Source: Candidatus Nomurabacteria bacterium
GTDB taxonomy: Bacteria; Patescibacteriota; Minisyncoccia; Phycocordibacterales; UBA9973
DNA length: 14,249 nucleotides
Assembly: GCA_903869875.1 (NCBI GenBank)
Contig: CAIQAW010000053.1
Coordinates: forward strand, 1 to 14,249
Reading direction: 5' to 3'
Shown: positions 1 through 6,072 of the stretch, piece by piece
Position numbering within the stretch: the stretch's first letter is position 1
Layout: every line of letters starts with the position of its first letter
Position numbers and translations under genes: made by a program
The notes under the pieces: model-generated
Databases searched by the model: none
What the model was told of the DNA's origin: nothing
Seen by the model: only the letters and a program-made list of their open reading frames with translations

Positions 1-104
1 ATTAAGGCTATTAAGCACAAAAAGATTTCACCGCTATCTTAGAAAAATAACGCCAAATCAGATTTCCATAATTCAAGATAAATTAATTAAATTGATAAAG
101 CAAT

Positions 105-160
105 AAAACAAACGAAGCCCCCTTGCGGGGGCTTCTCGGTTGGCCTAATGGCCATTTGTA
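105..160 (-). ncRNA. Putative short hairpin-rich RNA (sRNA or attenuated leader)
   Basis: This stretch lies between a consensus minus-strand promoter (166-193) and an intrinsic terminator (108-135). The predicted transcript of about 50 nt would hold a small hairpin (TGGCC/GGCCA, 141-154) followed directly by the terminator stem. It has no coding capacity: the only nearby ATG on this strand downstream opens a three-codon frame. It could be a free-standing sRNA or the terminated leader of an operon to the left of the window. I do not recognise a known RNA family. Existence of the transcript is an inference from the promoter and terminator alone. Confidence 0.4.
108..135 (-). terminator. Intrinsic terminator, minus strand
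   Basis: A 9-bp GC-rich stem (GAAGCCCCC at 114-122 pairing with GGGGGCTTC at 127-135) has a 4-nt loop. On the minus strand it is followed by the T-rich run GTTTGTTTTATT. On the plus strand no T tract follows, so the minus orientation is favoured. Confidence 0.7.
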
Positions 161-165
161 TATAC

Positions 166-193
166 ATTATATACCTACCATATTTTTTGTCAA
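166..193 (-). promoter_or_regulatory. Consensus sigma70-type promoter, minus strand
   Basis: Read on the minus strand, a perfect TTGACA (188-193) and a perfect TATAAT (166-171) are separated by 16 bp. The start point would fall near 159, and transcription would run left into two hairpins and a terminator within about 50 nt. No open reading frame follows in the window, so it appears to drive a short RNA or an attenuated leader of a gene beyond the left edge. Confidence 0.6.
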
Positions 194-372
194 CAAGCTC
201 TAAAATTCCCAGATGTAGGCCAGCCGTTTAATGGAACGTCCGACTGACACGATTCCCAGGTGTCCAACACCTGGGTTATCCACAGTTGGGTGGGGTTTGC
301 CCTAAGTCGGACTTAGGGCTATATTTTTATGGGGTTTTTGCACAGACTCTTTCCTTTTTTAAAAAAATGTGC
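194..372. other. Non-coding region with hairpins and one DnaA box
   Basis: No gene is seen here. Two perfect short hairpins are present: a 9-bp stem CCCAGGTGT/ACACCTGGG (255-275, 3-nt loop) and an 8-bp stem CCCTAAGT/ACTTAGGG (300-318, 3-nt loop). The heptamer GTCCGAC at 238-244 is also complementary to 306-312, so alternative pairings exist. A perfect DnaA-box sequence TTATCCACA lies at 276-284, between the hairpins. A T6A7 run (355-367) abuts the tRNA-Glu promoter. Confidence 0.5.
276..284 (+). promoter_or_regulatory. Perfect-consensus DnaA box
   Basis: The sequence TTATCCACA equals the high-affinity E. coli R-box. Only this single perfect copy was found in the window, and no dnaA or dnaN gene is present, so an origin is not supported. 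It may be a regulatory or titration site, or chance. Confidence 0.35.
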
Positions 373-378
373 TATATA
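370..378 (+). promoter_or_regulatory. Extended -10 promoter of tRNA-Glu
   Basis: The extended -10 TGCTATATA lies 42 nt before the tRNA-Glu gene, giving an inferred 5' leader of about 35 nt. The leader can form a 7-bp stem-loop (CTGTGGT with ACCGCAG). No good -35 was seen. Confidence 0.45.
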
Positions 379-420
379 TGTATGGTTGCTGTGGTGGTGT
401 GTACCGCAGAACGAGCATTT

Positions 421-492
421 GGCTCTATCGTCTAATGGTTAGGACACGGCCTTTTCAAGGCTGTAATCGGGGTTCGATTCCCCGTAGAGTCA
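421..492 (+). tRNA. tRNA-Glu (anticodon UUC)
   Basis: A complete cloverleaf can be drawn. The acceptor GGCTCTA pairs with TAGAGTC (one G-T wobble). The D arm carries the TCTAATGGTTAGGA stretch typical of tRNA-Glu. The anticodon stem encloses TTTTCAA with anticodon TTC. The T arm is a GGGG/CCCC stem around GTTCGAT, and the discriminator is A492. CCA is not encoded, so a CCA-adding enzyme is needed. A 12-bp hairpin with one G-T wobble (501-528) follows 8 nt after the 3' end. The T-arm 12-mer GATTCCCCGTAG (476-487) recurs at 805-816 at the edge of the 151-bp repeat. Confidence 0.95.
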
Positions 493-623
493 CACAAGCA
501 TGTAAATGCAAACTGCTTTGCGTTTACAGCGAAGTGTGAAGGCACAGCGATGTGTTTTGGAGCACTACGACAAAACAACGCGAGCCGGGGCCGAGAGCCC
601 TTATGTCCACGCAATGCACTTGT

Positions 624-653
624 GCATGAGTAGACTTAGGGACTCGTGGCACA
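624..653 (+). repeat. 30-bp direct repeat, left copy
   Basis: This unit begins GCATGAGTAGACTTAGGG and ends GGCACA. It recurs at 816-845 with a single G-to-A difference. The pair brackets the 151-bp repeat copy A and is absent beside copy B. Confidence 0.85.
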
Positions 654-660
654 TGACTCA

Positions 661-811
661 AGAAATTCTATTTCGAACACACCGAAAAGGTTGAATTGCG
701 AAAACTTGGAGTAATTCAAAGACGGACTGAGCTATGTCGAAGGAGTCGGGGTCGCGGTATTTTTCAGCAGAAAAATAACTGTGACTACAGTCCATGTAAT
801 GGAAGATTCCC
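661..811 (+). repeat. 151-bp dispersed repeat, copy A
   Basis: This segment matches the reverse complement of 13911-14061 over 151 bp with 7 substitutions and no gaps, about 95% identity by my count. Internal stems conserved in both copies are TTGAATT/AATTCAA (691-697 with 713-719), TATTTTTC/GAAAAATA (758-765 with 770-777, loop AGCA), ACTGT/ACAGT (778-782 with 787-791), and CCA/TGG (792-794 with 800-802), which is CCC/GGG in copy B. I do not recognise the family. It may be a structured RNA, a MITE-like element or a hairpin-based DNA element. Confidence 0.85.
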
Positions 812-815
812 CGTA

Positions 816-845
816 GCATGAGTAAACTTAGGGACTCGTGGCACA
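816..845 (+). repeat. 30-bp direct repeat, right copy
   Basis: Second copy of the unit at 624-653, with one mismatch and a 192-bp offset. It starts where the 12-mer shared with the tRNA-Glu T arm (805-816) ends. Confidence 0.85.
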
Positions 846-899
846 CAAATTCGTAATAGCGCATTTAGTATCCGAATAAGTATTTATACATTACAAAAG

Positions 900-1727
900 C
901 TATTTAGTATTTTCTACAGTTTTTAAATTTTCCTCAAAATTTTCTAATAGATCTAATGAATTTAAATCAATATTTTTGAATGCACTGAAGGCATCTTTTT
1001 CAGATATTTTATGTGAAATAACACGTGCATTTAATGTTACTACAGAAAGCAATAAATCAATTGTCTTACTAGTAGTGCTTTTATCTTTTTCTAAGTTTAC
1101 TGACTTTAAAAAGTTTTGGAATTTTGGGTTTGAATATGATTCACTAATGAATTCATCCACTGAACTTAAGCCATAGTGATTATCTATTTCTTTTTTAGGA
1201 ATATTATCTAAAACTGTTTGAAAAAGATGCCTATATTTGTTATGTATTGGTAACTTATGAATAGTGTTTTTTATTTCAGTAATTGCATAAATCATATTTA
1301 CACCTGAAGAAATATCTGCACCCCTAAAAACGTGATGAAAAAGCTCATGAAGTATTGTTGCATAGAAGTCCCCAACTTCTGCTACATTGGCATATGTACT
1401 ATCTATTTGCAATGTCTTTCTTGATGCACTATATCGTGCCATTGTATGATATAGTTGATCTTGTTTTAAATCACCCAAGTAATCTATTGATTTAAAAACC
1501 ACCTTAATATCTTTAAGATTATTTAATCCCTTGATTTTTGAAAAAACTTTTTCAAAACCAGCATTAGTTTCAACAGACGATAGTTTATCTATTAATTCCT
1601 CTGCGTTCTTTACATTTGCGATGCCCAATATAAATATTAGTGGTTCATACGGATTATTCTTTATTTCATCAAGAATTCTTTGTTTTTCAATTCCTTTATT
1701 AAAGTTGTTACTGTTTTCAAGATTCAT
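900..1727 (-). CDS. Predicted zinc metallopeptidase (HEXXH, polyvalent-protein-like)
   Basis: The 275-residue product has a zincin motif HELFHH (zinc-site HEXXH at 127-131) and, about 60 residues later, DEFISESYSNPKF (191-203). That second motif resembles the EF-AE-NP-F signature of MPTase-PolyVal-type metallopeptidases of phages and conjugative elements, where a glutamate is the likely third zinc ligand (E192 or E196). No signal peptide or TM segment is obvious, so it is probably cytosolic. The N-terminal 120 residues are not recognised. An earlier ATG exists at 1733, but the -10 box TACAAT (1734-1739) abuts it. The second ATG at 1727 has the same 6-nt spacing seen for four other genes, so I chose it. 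Composition is more AT-rich than the glycolytic genes to its right, consistent with acquired DNA. Substrate unknown. Confidence 0.7.
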   Translation of the reverse strand: MNLENSNNFNKGIEKQRILDEIKNNPYEPLIFILGIANVKNAEELIDKLSSVETNAGFEKVFSKIKGLNNLKDIKVVFKSIDYLGDLKQDQLYHTMARYSASRKTLQIDSTYANVAEVGDFYATILHELFHHVFRGADISSGVNMIYAITEIKNTIHKLPIHNKYRHLFQTVLDNIPKKEIDNHYGLSSVDEFISESYSNPKFQNFLKSVNLEKDKSTTSKTIDLLLSVVTLNARVISHKISEKDAFSAFKNIDLNSLDLLENFEENLKTVENTK

Positions 1728-1733
1728 ATTCAT

Positions 1734-1742
1734 ATTGTAACA
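1734..1742 (-). promoter_or_regulatory. Extended -10 promoter, leaderless metallopeptidase
   Basis: On the minus strand TGTTACAAT is followed by ATGAAT and then the chosen ATG at 1727. This gives a 6-nt spacing that places the start point at or next to the start codon. No clear -35 is present. Confidence 0.5.
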
Positions 1743-1765
1743 TTTTTGTGCTATCTTTATACTCC

Positions 1766-2563
1766 CTAAAACCCATTTACCCCGTCGAACAACTTTGGGT
1801 GTTTTTCGGCTTCGATTATAATGCGGTTCATCATGGCCACAGATTCTACTGGGTATTTACCCTGAGCAGTTTCTTCGGACAGCATTACAGCATCAGCACC
1901 TATGGTAACAGCATATTCAACATCAGTAACTTCGGCACGTGTTGGTGTTGGGTGTTCTGTCATAGACAACATCATTTGTGTTGCAACTATTACAGGCTTG
2001 CCGGCAGTTTTACATTTAGCAATTATTTCTTTTTCTATAAAAGGTATTTGTTCTAATGGAACTTCGTTACCCATGTCGCCACGAGCTACCATTATGGCGT
2101 CTGCAGATTCGATTATTTCGTCTATTTTTTCTATGGCAACTGCACGTTCTATTTTAGCTATTATCGGTACTACATAGCCGTTTTGTTGCATCAAGTTTCG
2201 CAAAATTTGTACATCAGATGCAGAACCAACATACGACATGGCCACGTAGTCTACTTTTTGTTCTTGGCCAAAATGTAAATCACGCAAATCTTTTTCAGTT
2301 AGTACATCTGTAGAACTATGTTTAAATTCATGCCCGTCTGCGGCCTGTACACGCGGGCCTGACAGGTCCTGCACTATTGGTATAGAAATGTTCATTTCGT
2401 TTGCTACCTGGCGTACAGTGGCTATATAGCCAGCATGTTCGGCATATGTACCCCAAGAAAAGTTTAGGCGTACAACACCCAGGTTGTTCTGTGCCATTTT
2501 TTGAATTGTTTCTAAGTCTTTACTTGCCGGACCGATGGTGGCAACTATTTTTACTGATTTCAT
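1766..2563 (-). CDS. pyk: Minimal pyruvate kinase (catalytic A domain only)
   Basis: This enzyme would transfer phosphate from phosphoenolpyruvate to ADP, making pyruvate and ATP. The 265 residues carry the TIM-barrel A-domain signatures in order: KIVATIGPAS (5-14), RLNFS (32-36, usual histidine after S replaced by W37), QDLSGP (65-70), LTEKD (88-92), IAKIE with catalytic K137 and E139, ARGDMG with metal ligand D163 (160-165), ATQMM with T195, and TRAEVTDVEYAV. Only about 18 residues join SGP to LTEKD, where canonical enzymes have a B (lid) domain of about 100. The protein also ends after the barrel, with no C-terminal allosteric domain. Family members are usually about 470 residues. Catalytic residues are intact, so it is probably active but not classically regulated. 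It starts one nucleotide after the enolase stop (TAAAATG) and is the last gene of the lactate-glycolysis run. Confidence 0.85.
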   Translation of the reverse strand: MKSVKIVATIGPASKDLETIQKMAQNNLGVVRLNFSWGTYAEHAGYIATVRQVANEMNISIPIVQDLSGPRVQAADGHEFKHSSTDVLTEKDLRDLHFGQEQKVDYVAMSYVGSASDVQILRNLMQQNGYVVPIIAKIERAVAIEKIDEIIESADAIMVARGDMGNEVPLEQIPFIEKEIIAKCKTAGKPVIVATQMMLSMTEHPTPTRAEVTDVEYAVTIGADAVMLSEETAQGKYPVESVAMMNRIIIEAEKHPKLFDGVNGF

Positions 2564-2564
2564 T

Positions 2565-3779
2565 TTATGATGTTATGTTTATTAGTCTGTTATACTTGGC
2601 CATTCTTTCGGGTTTTATAGGCGACCCTGACTTTAAACCAAAGCAAGAAAAAGCATAACATAAATCGGCAATAAAATCATCGTTTGTTTCACCACTTCTG
2701 TGGCTAACTATAAGTTTAATGTCGTTGTTACTTGCCAGCTGCATGGTTGCCAATGTTTCTGTCAGTGTACCTATCTGGTTTGGTTTTATTATCATGGCAT
2801 TTATACTGTTGTTGTCTATGGAACGTTGCACAAGTTGTTCGTTTGTAACAGTAAGGTCGTCGCCCATTATTATTGTGCCTGGGTGTTGTTGTTTTAGTTG
2901 TGCAAAACTGGCAAAGTCTTCTTCGTTAAATGGGTCTTCTATAGACAGTAAATTAAATTCTGCAATTAGTTCTGCATAAAGTTGCACCATATCTGCAGTA
3001 GTGTAGTCTTTATCATCTACAACATACACCCCGTTACTATAAAAAGACGAAGCGGCTACATCTAATGCTAAGCGTAGTTTGCCCACGTAGCCGTTTTCGT
3101 CTATGGCACGCTGTAGGTACACCAGTGGTTTACGTATGTCTGTAACAGGTGGTGCAAAACCACCTTCGTCGCCCAGCACAAGTTCTGTTACACCAGTATC
3201 TGACTTTATAATATTTTCTAAACTACGTTGCACTGCCAGGCCCATGTTTACAGCATCAGCAACACTACTATCTACTGACACTACATGGTATTCCTGAAAA
3301 GCCAAACCGTTTTTTGCATGTTTGCCACCGTTTACCAGGTTCATGTATATGTGTGGTATTTTTTGTGTAGGTTTTATGTCGGCAAGTTTTTGTAAATATT
3401 CGTATGTTTGCATACCACTAATGGCGGCACCAAGTTTGGCACATGCCACACTAACACCTATGGTGTTGTTTGAACCCAGTTTGTCTTTGTTGTTTGTACC
3501 GTCTAGCTGTAGCAGTGTTGCGTCTATACCAGCCTGGTCTAATACGTCGTGGCCTATTAACGCTGGGGCTATAATACTGTTACATACGTTTATAGCGTTT
3601 TGTACACCATGGCCGTCGGCGTCGCGTAGTTCGTGGGCTTCGTGGGCACCTGTACTGGCACCCGACGGTACTGCAAACGAACCATGCACATCAGCACAAC
3701 TAACTGTAACCAACAGTGTTGGGTTACTACGTGAATCTAATATCTGTTCTGCAATTATGTTTGTTATTTGTGTGTTCAT
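2565..3779 (-). CDS. eno: Enolase
   Basis: Phosphopyruvate hydratase, interconverting 2-phosphoglycerate and phosphoenolpyruvate in the cytosol with Mg2+. The 404-residue product shows ILDSRSNPT (13-21), the loop PSGASTGAHEA (38-48), NGGKHAKNGLAFQEY (150-164), LGDEGGFAP (202-210), the metal ligands D240, E281 and D307, catalytic K332 in IKPNQIGTLTET, the SHRSGET loop (359-365) and LKSGSP (382-387). It is slightly shorter than the usual 430 residues. SRSNPT replaces the common SRGNPT. A longer frame starts at 3818, but the family N-terminus begins at the ATG at 3779, one base after the glycerate kinase stop. Its substrate is the product of that kinase and its product is the substrate of the next gene, so co-transcription makes metabolic sense. 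Confidence 0.95.
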   Translation of the reverse strand: MNTQITNIIAEQILDSRSNPTLLVTVSCADVHGSFAVPSGASTGAHEAHELRDADGHGVQNAINVCNSIIAPALIGHDVLDQAGIDATLLQLDGTNNKDKLGSNNTIGVSVACAKLGAAISGMQTYEYLQKLADIKPTQKIPHIYMNLVNGGKHAKNGLAFQEYHVVSVDSSVADAVNMGLAVQRSLENIIKSDTGVTELVLGDEGGFAPPVTDIRKPLVYLQRAIDENGYVGKLRLALDVAASSFYSNGVYVVDDKDYTTADMVQLYAELIAEFNLLSIEDPFNEEDFASFAQLKQQHPGTIIMGDDLTVTNEQLVQRSIDNNSINAMIIKPNQIGTLTETLATMQLASNNDIKLIVSHRSGETNDDFIADLCYAFSCFGLKSGSPIKPERMAKYNRLINITS

Positions 3780-3780
3780 T

Positions 3781-5061
3781 TTATTTTTCTGTATATAAAA
3801 CCATAAGGTCTGAGACATTTGCGCCTGTTGCGCCTGTTAACAGCATGTCGCCCGAAGCATTAAACGCTGGGTATACGTCGTCTTTGTCTAAACAGTTTTT
3901 AATATCTACTGTGTGGGTTTTAAGGTTGTCTATTGTTTGCATGTCTACCACGGCACCTGCAGCGTCAGAATTGTCCATACCGTCGGACGCTAATGGTAAG
4001 AAAACCATACCAGGCTGTATTAGGCCCATGTCTACAGACTGCAGTGCCATATATAGGTTTCTACCACCAGAACCACCTGTGTGTTTAACTTCTAAGTTAG
4101 GTTCACCGGCAGCCAGTACAACCTGGGCACCAGAGGTTTTTTGTTTATCAAATATTTTGCCCAATGCAATGTTTGTTTCGTCGTATAGTTCAGTAGAAAC
4201 TATTTCTGTTGTTAGACCCATAGATTTTGCCTTTTCGGCCATGGCACTAACTGCAGTTGTGTTAGAAACTAAAACAAAGTTAAAAACTTTTTCAAAATAA
4301 ATGTCGTCCTTGGGTGTTTCTACTAGTTCGTATGTACCAAGTTTTTCTGTGTCTATTATTTGTTGCGCATCAGAAATGGTGGTGTTGTCTTTGTATGTTG
4401 GGCCAGATGCTACGTCGTCAAAATGGTCGCCTGGAACGTCTGAAAAAACCAAACCTATAACTGTGGCTGGGTATGCAATTTTAGCTAAACCACCACCCTT
4501 TAGCAAAGACAGGTGTTTACGTACAGTGTTCATTTCCATGGTAGTTTTACCTTTTTTAATAAAATTGTCGTAAAGGTAACTACTTTGGTCGCATTCAGAT
4601 TCGGGGTAACACAATAGTGCCGACCCACCACCTGAGACTATAGCTATAACAAGGTCGTCTGCACCAGATTGGTCTACTATATCGAATATTTTTTTGCCAG
4701 GCTCTATGTTTGCATTAGTTGGCCGTGGGTGTGTACCGGCATATGTTTGTATATATTCGCATGTTACAGCATGTAAACCTATAACCACACCTTCGTTTAT
4801 TTTATTACCCAGAACTTTTTCCAAGGTCTGTGCTGCAGTACACGAAGCTTTACCAAAACCCACAACTTTTATTTTACTGAATTTTGTTAAATCAAAACTG
4901 TTACCTAAAACTGTCAGTATGTTGTTTTCTAATTTTACAGAATTTAATATTACTTGCTCGGTATTTATAGCGTCGTAACCGGCATTTGCTATAGCTAGGG
5001 CTGTTTTACGCGAGTTTGTAGTGGCTACATCGGCGTAGTTGTTAAACCATTGTTTTTCCAT
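3781..5061 (-). CDS. Glycerate 2-kinase (MOFRL family)
   Basis: The product, 426 residues as usual for the family, would phosphorylate D-glycerate with ATP to 2-phosphoglycerate. Recognised motifs are GFGKAS (68-73), GTHPRP (109-114), SGGGSALL (143-150), NTVRKHLS and KGGGLA (178-193), FSDVPGD (206-212), ASGPT (218-222), GGSGGRN (329-335), SDGMDNSDAAGA (359-370) and the MOFRL C-terminus with TGATGANVSDL (409-419). It has no signal peptide or TM segment. It starts four bases after the lactate dehydrogenase stop and ends one base before enolase, with no Shine-Dalgarno at either junction. The family also includes hydroxypyruvate reductase-annotated TtuD proteins, but that name is a legacy and the kinase call fits the enolase neighbour. 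It provides an entry to lower glycolysis that bypasses GAPDH, PGK and phosphoglycerate mutase. Confidence 0.9.
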   Translation of the reverse strand: MEKQWFNNYADVATTNSRKTALAIANAGYDAINTEQVILNSVKLENNILTVLGNSFDLTKFSKIKVVGFGKASCTAAQTLEKVLGNKINEGVVIGLHAVTCEYIQTYAGTHPRPTNANIEPGKKIFDIVDQSGADDLVIAIVSGGGSALLCYPESECDQSSYLYDNFIKKGKTTMEMNTVRKHLSLLKGGGLAKIAYPATVIGLVFSDVPGDHFDDVASGPTYKDNTTISDAQQIIDTEKLGTYELVETPKDDIYFEKVFNFVLVSNTTAVSAMAEKAKSMGLTTEIVSTELYDETNIALGKIFDKQKTSGAQVVLAAGEPNLEVKHTGGSGGRNLYMALQSVDMGLIQPGMVFLPLASDGMDNSDAAGAVVDMQTIDNLKTHTVDIKNCLDKDDVYPAFNASGDMLLTGATGANVSDLMVLYTEK

Positions 5062-5065
5062 ATAT

Positions 5066-5983
5066 TTATAGGTATTTTTTAATTGTTTCGGCAGAATTTA
5101 TAAATAAGTCTTTTTCTGTTTGTGTCAGTTCTACGGGCCACGGTTTTACCACACCAACAGCACCGACAACAGCAGGTGCACCCATACATACTGCGTCTAC
5201 ACCGTTATAGTTTTCTAACCTGTATGAAATAGGCAGAACTTTGTTTTGGTCTAGTAATATAGCTTCTACTATGTCTGTTACTACCATACCTATGCCGTAA
5301 AATGTGGCACCTTTTTCTTTGATAATTTCGTAAACTTCGTTTTTAACTTCATCTGTTATAGTTGCCATTTCTTCGGTCGAAAGCATTTCTGATATAGGCT
5401 TACCAGCTACAGAGACAGTGCTCCATGCAACTTGTTCGCCGTCGCCATGTTCGCCCATTACAAAACCTTCAATTTGTTTTGCATCAATGCTAAAACGGTG
5501 GCCCAGGTTTGTACGTAGTCGTGCAGTGTCTAAACATGTACCAGTACCAAAAACTTGTGCATGTGATAGACCAGACAGTTCCTGCACCAGGTAGGTTATA
5601 ATGTCGACTGGGTTACTAACAACCAGCACAATAGCGTTTGGTTTAAAACCACCTATTTCGGTAATTATACTTGTAGTTATGGCTTTGTTTTTAGTAACAA
5701 GGTCTAGGCGGGTTTCGCCTGGTTTTTGGGCAACACCGGCAGTTAGTATAACTATGTCGGCTGTGCGTGCGTCGGCATATGTACCGTTTACAATATTACC
5801 TGTTTCAGTAAAAGAAATAGCGTCGCCCAGGTCCAACACTTCACCATGTTCCTTATCTACATTTACATCTATTAAAAATATTTCTGCAACCAGGTTTTTG
5901 ATCAGTAATGCATAGGCAATAGTAGACCCCACCGCCCCTGCACCAACAACGGCAACTTTTTTAATCGATGTTTCGTTTGTCAT
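5066..5983 (-). CDS. ldh: L-lactate dehydrogenase
   Basis: NAD-dependent reduction of pyruvate to L-lactate, regenerating NAD+. The 305-residue protein shows the Rossmann GAGAVGS (14-20), the NAD-ribose aspartate D39, the substrate loop QKPGETRLD (86-94) with specificity residue Q86 and catalytic R92, SNPVD (123-127), GTGTCLDTARLR (146-157) with D152 and R155, and MGEHGDGEQ with catalytic H179. Glutamine at position 86 favours lactate over malate dehydrogenase. A frame opens at 6031, but the family N-terminus and the -10 box (5993-5998) both point to the ATG at 5983. This is the first gene of the four-gene run to pyruvate kinase. The enzyme is slightly shorter than typical bacterial LDH, and the allosteric state cannot be judged here. 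Confidence 0.93.
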   Translation of the reverse strand: MTNETSIKKVAVVGAGAVGSTIAYALLIKNLVAEIFLIDVNVDKEHGEVLDLGDAISFTETGNIVNGTYADARTADIVILTAGVAQKPGETRLDLVTKNKAITTSIITEIGGFKPNAIVLVVSNPVDIITYLVQELSGLSHAQVFGTGTCLDTARLRTNLGHRFSIDAKQIEGFVMGEHGDGEQVAWSTVSVAGKPISEMLSTEEMATITDEVKNEVYEIIKEKGATFYGIGMVVTDIVEAILLDQNKVLPISYRLENYNGVDAVCMGAPAVVGAVGVVKPWPVELTQTEKDLFINSAETIKKYL

Positions 5984-5992
5984 AATGTGTAT

Positions 5993-6001
5993 ATTATAGC
6001 A
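5993..6001 (-). promoter_or_regulatory. Extended -10 promoter of the ldh operon
   Basis: TGCTATAAT on the minus strand lies 9 nt before the ldh ATG, so the inferred 5' untranslated region is at most about 3 nt. No convincing -35 was seen. It is divergent from the tRNA-Val promoter about 60 bp away. Confidence 0.6.
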
Positions 6002-6055
6002 CATTAAAATACGCGAAACACTCCAAACCATATACGTGATTTTTTATAAACCTTG

Positions 6056-6064
6056 TGTTAGTAT
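6056..6064 (+). promoter_or_regulatory. Extended -10 promoter of tRNA-Val
   Basis: TGTTAGTAT ends 8 nt before the first base of tRNA-Val. The transcript could therefore begin at or within one or two bases of the mature 5' end. Confidence 0.45.
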
Positions 6065-6072
6065 ACACACAT

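Larger units (their letters stand above)
493..899. other. Non-coding, repeat-rich spacer after tRNA-Glu
   Basis: About 400 bp without a convincing gene. Contents in order: a 12-bp hairpin (501-528), a GGGC/GCCC stem near 587-601, a perfect ATGCAC-TT-GTGCAT palindrome (614-627), the first 30-bp direct repeat, the 151-bp repeat copy A, the second direct repeat, then AT-rich DNA. Small open frames exist on both strands, but they are not consistently conserved between the two repeat copies. Confidence 0.5.

Noticed and set aside
238..378. Chromosomal replication origin
   Set aside because: Only one perfect DnaA box, no neighbouring dnaA or dnaN and no clear AT-rich unwinding element with repeated boxes.
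506..694. 62-codon plus-strand frame after tRNA-Glu
   Set aside because: It runs through hairpins, the direct repeat and into copy A, has no family resemblance, and stops shortly after entering the repeat.
3780..3818. Longer enolase start at 3818
   Set aside because: It would overlap the glycerate kinase end by over 35 nt and add a 13-residue extension unlike enolase; the ATG at 3779 fits both family and junction pattern.
3322..4300. Long plus-strand frames opposite enolase and glycerate kinase
   Set aside because: They mirror strongly recognised genes on the minus strand and have no motif of their own; they are antisense shadows.
5984..6031. Longer ldh start at 6031
   Set aside because: The extra 16 residues would be encoded upstream of and across the -10 box, and the family N-terminus begins at the later ATG.
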